A stretch of DNA of 42,231 bases from NCBI GenBank assembly GCA_036378175.1, contig DASUWY010000028.1:1-42231 (forward strand), written 5' to 3'. Position numbers and translations under genes: made by a program. The stretch's first letter is position 1. Each line of letters begins with the position of its first letter. The stretch comes from Thermoleophilaceae bacterium (GTDB taxonomy: Bacteria; Actinomycetota; Thermoleophilia; Solirubrobacterales; Thermoleophilaceae). Below the pieces are notes generated by a model that saw nothing but the letters and a program-made list of their open reading frames with translations, was not told the origin of the DNA and did not search any database. Positions 38,142-42,231 of the stretch are shown piece by piece.

Positions 38142-39146
38142 CTACCAGGGAATGGTTCGGGGGAGCCCGAAGTGCGGTAGGGCACTGGTCGGCGCGAAGC
38201 GGGTGATGTGCGAGATGCGGTCGCCGTCGAGAGTCAGTACGAGCAGCGAGGCCGCGCGGCCGACGTCGGTGTGTTGGTCCTTGACGTACTGGCCGAATGC
38301 GGGTTGGGAGTTGGCCCGGGTCGGGATTAGGCGGCGGGGGGTCTCCCGCGTGGCAAACGCATGGGCGATGAACTGCTTGATCGCGTCGCGGCCTTGGTAC
38401 CCGTAAGGCTCCGGCGGCATCGTCCACCACGCGTCCTCCGCCAGCAGCGCGACGATCGGTTCCACCTCTCCCCGCTCGAATGCGTCCGCGAAGCGCGCGA
38501 CCAGCTCGTGTTCCCCCGCTGATCGCGGCAGCGGCGCTCGGTCGTGCGCCCGCGGCCCGCGCTCCTCGACCGTCGCGCGGGCGCGGATGAGCGCGCTGTT
38601 CACCGATGTCGGGGTGGTATCGAGCATCGCGGCGGCCTCAGTGGCGGAGAACCCGAGCACGTCGCGGAGCACGAGCACGGCGCGCTGACGGGGCGGGAGG
38701 CGATGAAGCGCGGTGAGGAACGCGAGCGACACCGCCTCGCGGGTCTCATAGCGGGCCTCCGGACCGGCCGCGGTGTCGATGATGCCTTCGAGCAGGGCGT
38801 CGGGATAGGGCTCGAGCCACAGCAGCTCGCCGTAGCGGGTCGGCTCCGGGGGGCCTGATGGCACCGCGGACGTCGTCGCGGGGCGTCTACCGCTGTCGCG
38901 CAGCATGTTCAGACAGCGGTTCGTTGCGATCCGATAAAGCCAGGAACGCAGTGTCGAGCGCTCCTCGAACGACTCCAGAGAACGCCACGCCGAGAGGAGC
39001 GTCTCCTGCACCGCGTCCTCGGCGTCCTGCACCTGCCCGAGGATCCGATAGCAGTGCAACTGCAGCTCGCGCCGGTAGGGGTCCGTGAGCGCCGCGAACG
39101 CCTGCTGGTCGCCCGCACGACCACGGATCGAAGCGCAGTCGTTCAC
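38142..39146 (-). CDS. ECF sigma factor with SnoaL-like C-terminus (SigG/SigJ type)
   Basis: A 334-residue sigma factor from GTG 39146. Region 2 is FAALTDPYRRELQLHCYRILG, then DAEDAVQETLLSAWRSLESF (core and -10 binding). Region 4 is LPPRQRAVLVLRDVLGFSATEAAAMLDTTPTSVNSALIRAR (in part) for the -35 box. Residues about 210-334 form a SnoaL-like NTF2 fold (FADAFERGEVEPIVALLAEDAWWTMPP in part, ending with the strand ISHITRFAPTSALPHFG), as in the ECF41/SigG-SigJ group, where this tail regulates the factor in place of an anti-sigma factor. Typical neighbours are EthD/YCII-type or carboxymuconolactone-type small proteins, which fits the EthD gene downstream. Confidence 0.9.
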   Translation of the reverse strand: MNDCASIRGRAGDQQAFAALTDPYRRELQLHCYRILGQVQDAEDAVQETLLSAWRSLESFEERSTLRSWLYRIATNRCLNMLRDSGRRPATTSAVPSGPPEPTRYGELLWLEPYPDALLEGIIDTAAGPEARYETREAVSLAFLTALHRLPPRQRAVLVLRDVLGFSATEAAAMLDTTPTSVNSALIRARATVEERGPRAHDRAPLPRSAGEHELVARFADAFERGEVEPIVALLAEDAWWTMPPEPYGYQGRDAIKQFIAHAFATRETPRRLIPTRANSQPAFGQYVKDQHTDVGRAASLLVLTLDGDRISHITRFAPTSALPHFGLPRTIPW

Positions 39147-39280
39147 GAGCGAAGTGTCGCATCGCGGCTCACAACCATTGGGACACCACCGACGCTTGAA
39201 AATTCGTCGGCGAGTTTCTCCCACACGCGGGGTCAGAACACGCGAAAGGCAAATTCGCGCTCTGAATGGAGGAGGCTCAA

Positions 39281-39511
39281 ATGCTGCATCCCGCTCTCGC
39301 TCGAGCGCTCGCCACCGCTCAGGTCGAGGACCGACATCGCGCGGCCGCCCGGAGGCAGACGATCCGCCTCGCAAGTCGCGCCGCGCACGCCGCACACTTG
39401 GCGCGCAGTCCAATCGCGATGGCGCGATCCGCGTCCACTCGCCTACGTGCACGCCGCGCGCCGAAGGCCGACGGCATGACTCCAACCGAGATTTCCGCGC
39501 GGCCCTGGTAG
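39281..39511 (+). CDS. 76-residue basic helical protein
   Basis: ATG 39281 has GGAGGAGG six bases upstream, a strong site. The protein opens MLHPALARALATAQVEDRHR followed by AAARRQ, and continues Arg/Ala-rich (SRAAHAAHLAR, TRLRARRAPK). Very basic and helical, without membrane segments. The N-terminal part matches the microprotein at 10746 in pattern (A-x-AQ/QAR-x-x-D-x-x-RAAAR). It is divergent from the sigma factor across 134 bp. No characterised family is known to me. Confidence 0.7.
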   Translation: MLHPALARALATAQVEDRHRAAARRQTIRLASRAAHAAHLARSPIAMARSASTRLRARRAPKADGMTPTEISARPW

Positions 39512-39640
39512 GCATGCCAAGCGGTCGTCGACGCCCGCTCATCGCCGGCCTGAACCCCGCGAGAGTCAGCCCGGACGGACTCATCGGTGGACGTCCGGAA
39601 GCGGCGCGTCCGGAATGCCCGCCGGGCACCGATCGTTGGG

Positions 39641-39670
39641 CGATGCTCGCGGCTAGCGCCGCGAGCATCG
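39641..39670 (-). terminator. 13-bp perfect hairpin after the AOC-barrel gene
   Basis: CGATGCTCGCGGC (39641-39653) and GCCGCGAGCATCG (39658-39670) form a perfect stem with a TAGC loop, starting 10 nt past the stop of the minus-strand gene. No T-tract follows, as in many high-GC terminators. The 39512-39640 stretch shows no gene. Confidence 0.75.
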
Positions 39671-39680
39671 CTCCCGCGTG

Positions 39681-40178
39681 TCAGGGCAGCAGGTTCACCA
39701 CGTCGGTGGCGCCCGTCTTCGTATTGGTCGACGTGAACGTCCCGCGCGCGCCCACGTAGGCTTCGGTGCCTCCGACGACGGCACCGTTCGTCGTCTTCGC
39801 GCCGCTGTCGACCGTCTCGACGAACAGCGTGCCGGCCTTCAGCACGAACGCGCCGGTGCAGAACGGGTGTCCTTGGTTGACACCGCTGTTGCTTGCGGGC
39901 GCCTTCTTGGTGAGCGTGCAGGTCGCGCGCAGCTCGCCGATCTTGCCGCTGTCGTCGGCGAGCGGGTTCCCGAGCACGAACTGGTCGCCGACCGAGAAGA
40001 CCGGCCTGCGATGCGGCTTGTTGCGCGGCGCATTGTCGATATACGCGAAGCGCGAGCCCTTGTCGAGCTCCCGGAACGTGATCGTCTGACCGCCGCCACT
40101 CGACTGAGCCAGAACGGGTGTCGCGACGGCGGCGGCAGTGAGGGCCGCCGCGGCGAGCGCGATTGTGCGAGAGGACAT
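39681..40178 (-). CDS. Secreted allene oxide cyclase-barrel / dirigent-like protein
   Basis: A 165-residue exported protein from ATG 40178 with AAGGAG just upstream. The signal peptide TIALAAAALTAAAVATPVLAQ is followed by an all-beta barrel: GQTITFRELDKGSRFAYID, then VGDQFVLGNPLADDSGKIGELRATCTLT, FCTGAFVLKAGTLFVETV and VVGGTEAYVGARGTFTST (in parts). This order is that of AOC-barrel-like and dirigent-like domains. Bacterial members bind hydrophobic ligands or have unknown roles. Two Cys may form a disulfide. Confidence 0.8.
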   Translation of the reverse strand: MSSRTIALAAAALTAAAVATPVLAQSSGGGQTITFRELDKGSRFAYIDNAPRNKPHRRPVFSVGDQFVLGNPLADDSGKIGELRATCTLTKKAPASNSGVNQGHPFCTGAFVLKAGTLFVETVDSGAKTTNGAVVGGTEAYVGARGTFTSTNTKTGATDVVNLLP

Positions 40179-40322
40179 CCAAACTCCTTGTTCAGTGGGC
40201 GCGAAGGCCCGGTGTGGGCTAATACGCCAGCGCCACGCAACACTGGCTCGGTCCAATCTCAGATTGGTCGGGCTCTCCGTCAAGCGCAGTGTCAGAAGGC
40301 TTACTGAGTCCCTACCGGTAGG

Positions 40323-40371
40323 TCAGGTCCGTGTGAGGTAACCCCGCGGAGATTCGAGTCCTCTCATCCGC
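40323..40371 (+). repeat. Copy of the 3' half of tRNA-Leu (possible att-site scar)
   Basis: From TCAGGTCCGTG to CTCTCATCCGC this 49-nt segment matches the anticodon-loop-to-3'-end part of the tRNA-Leu at 3970-4053 at 45 of 50 aligned positions (four substitutions, one gap). The 5' half (GGCGGAATTGGC D-arm) is absent, and the 5' acceptor strand does not pair, so it is not a working tRNA. Tyrosine-recombinase elements use this very part of tRNAs as attachment core. It is in the opposite orientation to the intact gene. The rest of the 40179-40517 gap holds no gene. Confidence 0.75.
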
Positions 40372-40517
40372 ACCGCGCGAACGGCCCGCTGCCGCGGCGG
40401 CACAGCGCGGCCAGCCGCGCAAAAGTCGCAGAGGTTCGTCGTGCCAACTTGCGCATGTGGACACCTCATCTGGGGTACCTCAAACGAGCGATCTGTCATC
40501 GACTCGAAGGAGGAGAT

Positions 40518-40802
40518 GTGAGACTCGACAGACGCATCGCGACGGCCTGCGCGATTTCAGTGCTAGGCGCAACCACCGTCGTACCCGCCACCGCAGGGGC
40601 GTGGACCTGTCCACCACCGCCGCCGCCCAAGCAGAAGTGCAACTCGGGCAACGGCAACGGGAGTGACCCGATCACGTTCGTGGCAGGCGAGCACTGCTAC
40701 GGCGGTGACCCGGGTAACTCGTACACCGCCGGCAACAAGGGCGGCGACGAGATCCCGACAAGCGGCGGCGTGCCCAACCCAGGGGGCAACAACGTCCCGT
40801 AA
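40518..40802 (+). CDS. Small secreted Pro/Gly/Asn-rich protein
   Basis: A 94-residue exported peptide from GTG 40518, with GAAGGAGGAGA just upstream. The signal peptide IATACAISVLGATTVVPATAGA is followed by CPPPPPPKQKC, a polyproline loop between two Cys, then an Asn/Gly-rich tail with one more Cys (GEHCYGGDPGN) and the end GGVPNPGGNNVP. No known domain. The composition suggests a flexible wall- or surface-exposed peptide. A hairpin with T-tract follows at 40828. Confidence 0.7.
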   Translation: MRLDRRIATACAISVLGATTVVPATAGAWTCPPPPPPKQKCNSGNGNGSDPITFVAGEHCYGGDPGNSYTAGNKGGDEIPTSGGVPNPGGNNVP

Positions 40803-40827
40803 CCCAGGACCGCAGGAGACACGCGAG

Positions 40828-40853
40828 AGGCCCGTCGAGTGCGGCGGGCCTTT
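40828..40853 (+). terminator. Rho-independent terminator of the 40518 gene
   Basis: AGGCCCG (40828-40834) and CGGGCCT (40845-40851) pair, followed directly by TT, 25 nt after the stop. Confidence 0.75.
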
Positions 40854-40949
40854 CGACGTCACCGCGCTCGCCGACTTCCGCTCCGCGTGAAGGCGGGGCT
40901 CCTGCCCTCCCGCAGGGCTCCGAACTTCCCCTGCGTTTGCCCCGACACA

Positions 40950-40976
40950 GAAAAACCCCGCATATGCAGGGCTTTT
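40950..40976 (-). terminator. Terminator of tRNA-Glu
   Basis: On the minus strand GCCCTGCATATGCGGGG folds on itself and is followed by TTTTT, just past the tRNA 3' end. Confidence 0.8.
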
Positions 40977-40979
40977 AAG

Positions 40980-41052
40980 TACCGCCACGGGGATTCGAAC
41001 CCCGGTTTCCGCCGTGAGAGGGCGGCGTCCTAGTCCCCTAGACGATGGCGGC
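40980..41052 (-). tRNA. tRNA-Glu (anticodon CTC)
   Basis: The 73-nt gene begins GCCGCCA, pairing with TGGCGGT (G1-U72 wobble as usual in actinobacterial tRNA-Glu), with discriminator A. The anticodon stem CCGCC/GGCGG encloses CTCTCAC (anticodon CTC, reading GAG). The T-arm is CCGGGGTTCGAATCCCCG-like. CCA is not encoded. Confidence 0.95.
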
Positions 41053-41103
41053 GAGCTGCGGCGTGCGATTTTAGCGACCGTCGGGAACTCTGCCTCGGTG
41101 GGA

Positions 41104-41109
41104 TATGCT
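41104..41109 (+). promoter_or_regulatory. -10 box ahead of the cobalamin riboswitch
   Basis: TATGCT lies just before the first riboswitch helix, so transcription would start at about 41114-41117. No good -35 hexamer is seen at the expected spacing. Confidence 0.4.
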
Positions 41110-41113
41110 GCCC

Positions 41114-41278
41114 GGGCTCAGACGGCCGGTGGCCAGGGAAGTCGGGTGAGAAGCCCGCGCGGTCCCGCCACTGTGAACGGGCGTTGATGCGTCGCATGCA
41201 GCCACTGGGGAGCGGACGGCTCGCCGGGAAGGCGCGGCGTGGAGCTCGAAGCCAGGAGACCTGACTCCGGCCCAGCCC
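41114..41278 (+). ncRNA. Cobalamin riboswitch
   Basis: A complete class I cobalamin aptamer. P1 is GGGCT (41114-41118) with AGCCC (41274-41278). The core then reads GGGAAGTCGGGTGAGAAGCCCG, then GCGCGGTCCCGCCACTGTGA, GCAGCCACTGGGG, CGGGAAGGCG and the B12 box GAAGCCAGGAGACCTG (41248-41263), all in the canonical order. It senses adenosyl- or methylcobalamin and switches off the downstream gene. The gene starts 33 nt later, so translation control is likely. Confidence 0.97.
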
Positions 41279-41284
41279 ATAACG

Positions 41285-41301
41285 ACCCTCGAGGAAAGGG
41301 T
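41285..41301 (+). promoter_or_regulatory. Hairpin that can hide the ribosome-binding site
   Basis: ACCCT (41285-41289) pairs with AGGGT (41297-41301), closing the GAGGAA ribosome site in the loop, ten bases ahead of the ATG. As an expression platform it would make ribosome access depend on the state of the riboswitch. Confidence 0.5.
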
Positions 41302-41310
41302 GTCTCTCAC

Positions 41311-42231
41311 ATGCGACCTGTTCTCTCCGCCGCCGCCACGGTGTGCTGCCTGTGCGCGGTGGCCGCTCCGGCGGCTGTTGCGTCGATCCCCGTCGACCTG
41401 CGCGTCGAGGGGGCGAATGGCCGGAACCTGACGGCCGACCGCTATCAGACCGACTCGACCAGGATCAAGACCGCGAAGCAGCCGCCGAGCTGCAACGGCT
41501 CGGGAAAGAACAAGAAGCTGAACGGGACGACGGCGCTCGGCGCGCTCGTCGACGGCTGGCTCGTCAACCGGAGGCTCGACCCGCTGCTCGTCAGCGACGA
41601 GTTCAGCCTCGGGTTGTTCGTCTGCGGCATTGGCGGCTCCAACGCGACTGGCAGCACCAACTTCTGGTCGTACAAGGTGAACCACGTCGAGGCGCAGATC
41701 GGCGCCGACCAGTTCGCGGTCAAGCCGGGCGACGACGTCCTCTGGGTCTTCGTCGAGCTGGGCGCGGGCAACAGCGGCGATGAGCTCGAGCTCAGCGCAC
41801 CGGCCCGCGTAAAGCCGGGTCAGCAGTTCGACGCAACTGTGTCCGCGTACGACAGCGCCGGTGTGAAGCGCGCCGTGGAGGGCGCGACGGTCACCGGCGG
41901 CGGCGCGAGCACAACCACCGATGCATCCGGCGTGGCACATCTCACCCTGAACCGGGGCGGCACGCGGACGCTGCGGGCGACGCTCGATCCGAACATCCCG
42001 TCGGCTCCCACGAAGGTGTGCGTGAGCGCGGACCTGTCGAAGTGCGCCCGCGCGCGCGGCATACGCATCTGGGGCAGTCGCCGGGCCGAGTCGATCGGCG
42101 GCACGGCAGGCCGTGACTCGGTGCTGGCCGGCGACGGCAACGACACGGTCCGGGTACGCCGCGGCTCCGTCGACATGGTGCGCTGTGGAGGCGGGAACGA
42201 CACCGTGCGCGCCGGCAAGCGCGATCGCGTC
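41311..42231 (+). CDS. Secreted DUF4430 + Ig-like + RTX-like protein under B12 control (3' end outside)
   Basis: The frame is open for 307 codons to the window edge. A signal peptide (VLSAAATVCCLCAVAAPAAVA) is followed by a DUF4430-type domain at about 28-150, the fold of the C-terminal domain of transcobalamin/intrinsic factor. Its marks are NFWSYKVNHVEAQIGADQFAVKPGDDVLWVFVEL (in part). An Ig-like domain follows at about 155-235 (KPGQQFDATVSAYDSAG, TDASGVAHLTL). From about 258 come RTX-like repeats (GGTAGRDSVLAGDGNDTV, GGGNDTVRAG). The leader carries a cobalamin riboswitch. I infer a secreted or surface cobalamin- or cobinamide-binding protein made under B12 shortage. The downstream gene, possibly a transporter, is outside the window. 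Confidence 0.85.
   Translation, partial: MRPVLSAAATVCCLCAVAAPAAVASIPVDLRVEGANGRNLTADRYQTDSTRIKTAKQPPSCNGSGKNKKLNGTTALGALVDGWLVNRRLDPLLVSDEFSLGLFVCGIGGSNATGSTNFWSYKVNHVEAQIGADQFAVKPGDDVLWVFVELGAGNSGDELELSAPARVKPGQQFDATVSAYDSAGVKRAVEGATVTGGGASTTTDASGVAHLTLNRGGTRTLRATLDPNIPSAPTKVCVSADLSKCARARGIRIWGSRRAESIGGTAGRDSVLAGDGNDTVRVRRGSVDMVRCGGGNDTVRAGKRDRV

Noticed and set aside
40280-40371. A complete second tRNA-Leu
   Set aside because: Only the 3' half matches. The D-arm is missing, the acceptor 5' strand does not pair, and the T-stem has a mismatch.

Overview
The window comes from a high-GC soil-type actinobacterium, most likely class Thermoleophilia (Solirubrobacterales or a close relative). This is inferred from gene content and style, not from a marker gene. 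The supporting signs are GTG and TTG starts, GTGA/ATGA gene overlaps, CTAG-shared stops between convergent genes, and large secreted propeller, delta-60 and Ig-like proteins with Arg-rich C-terminal modules. The last gene also carries degenerate RTX-like repeats of a kind common in Solirubrobacter.

Layout. 1-3.9 kb: loosely packed small genes (MTHFR-like, NTF2-like, several unnamed ones). Most gaps between them carry a short repeat, CGTCCAAAGCAGAAG. A tRNA-Leu(CAG) at 3970-4053 closes this part and is a possible integration boundary. 4-10.4 kb: fatty acid hydroxylase, EamA exporter, a 1216-residue Asp-box propeller protein and an ArsR regulator. 10.4-17.4 kb: zinc-ribbon protein, DHA2 exporter, glutaredoxin-like protein, PQQ-type propeller lipoprotein, cupin, flippase-like membrane protein, YciI and an AlkZ-like winged-helix protein. 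17.4-21.2 kb: secreted proteins, including a TIM-barrel metallohydrolase and an Ig-like repeat protein. 21.2-30.2 kb: LuxR/PAS regulator, a divergent TetR/MFS pair with two clear operators, a Baeyer-Villiger monooxygenase followed by a two-gene ABC exporter, and a delta-60/PKD secreted protein.

30.4-33.9 kb is an oxidative-stress unit, furA-katG-araC-VOC, with very tight or overlapping junctions. 34.4-36.5 kb is a run of three methyltransferases (two tandem FkbM paralogues and one CCoAOMT-like). 36.6-40.2 kb holds small membrane proteins, a frameshifted EthD gene, an ECF sigma factor with a SnoaL tail and an allene-oxide-cyclase-barrel secreted protein. A 49-nt copy of the 3' half of tRNA-Leu lies at 40323-40371. 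The window ends with tRNA-Glu(CTC) and a complete cobalamin riboswitch. The riboswitch leads a secreted protein with a DUF4430 (transcobalamin C-terminal-like) domain, an Ig-like domain and RTX-like repeats; this gene runs off the end.

The most interesting item is this riboswitch-controlled secreted protein, a candidate surface or secreted cobalamin-capture factor. Next come the paired TetR operators, the tRNA-Leu fragment, the intergenic repeat and the recurrent CTAG convergent-stop junctions. No CRISPR array, transposase, integrase or prophage gene was seen.
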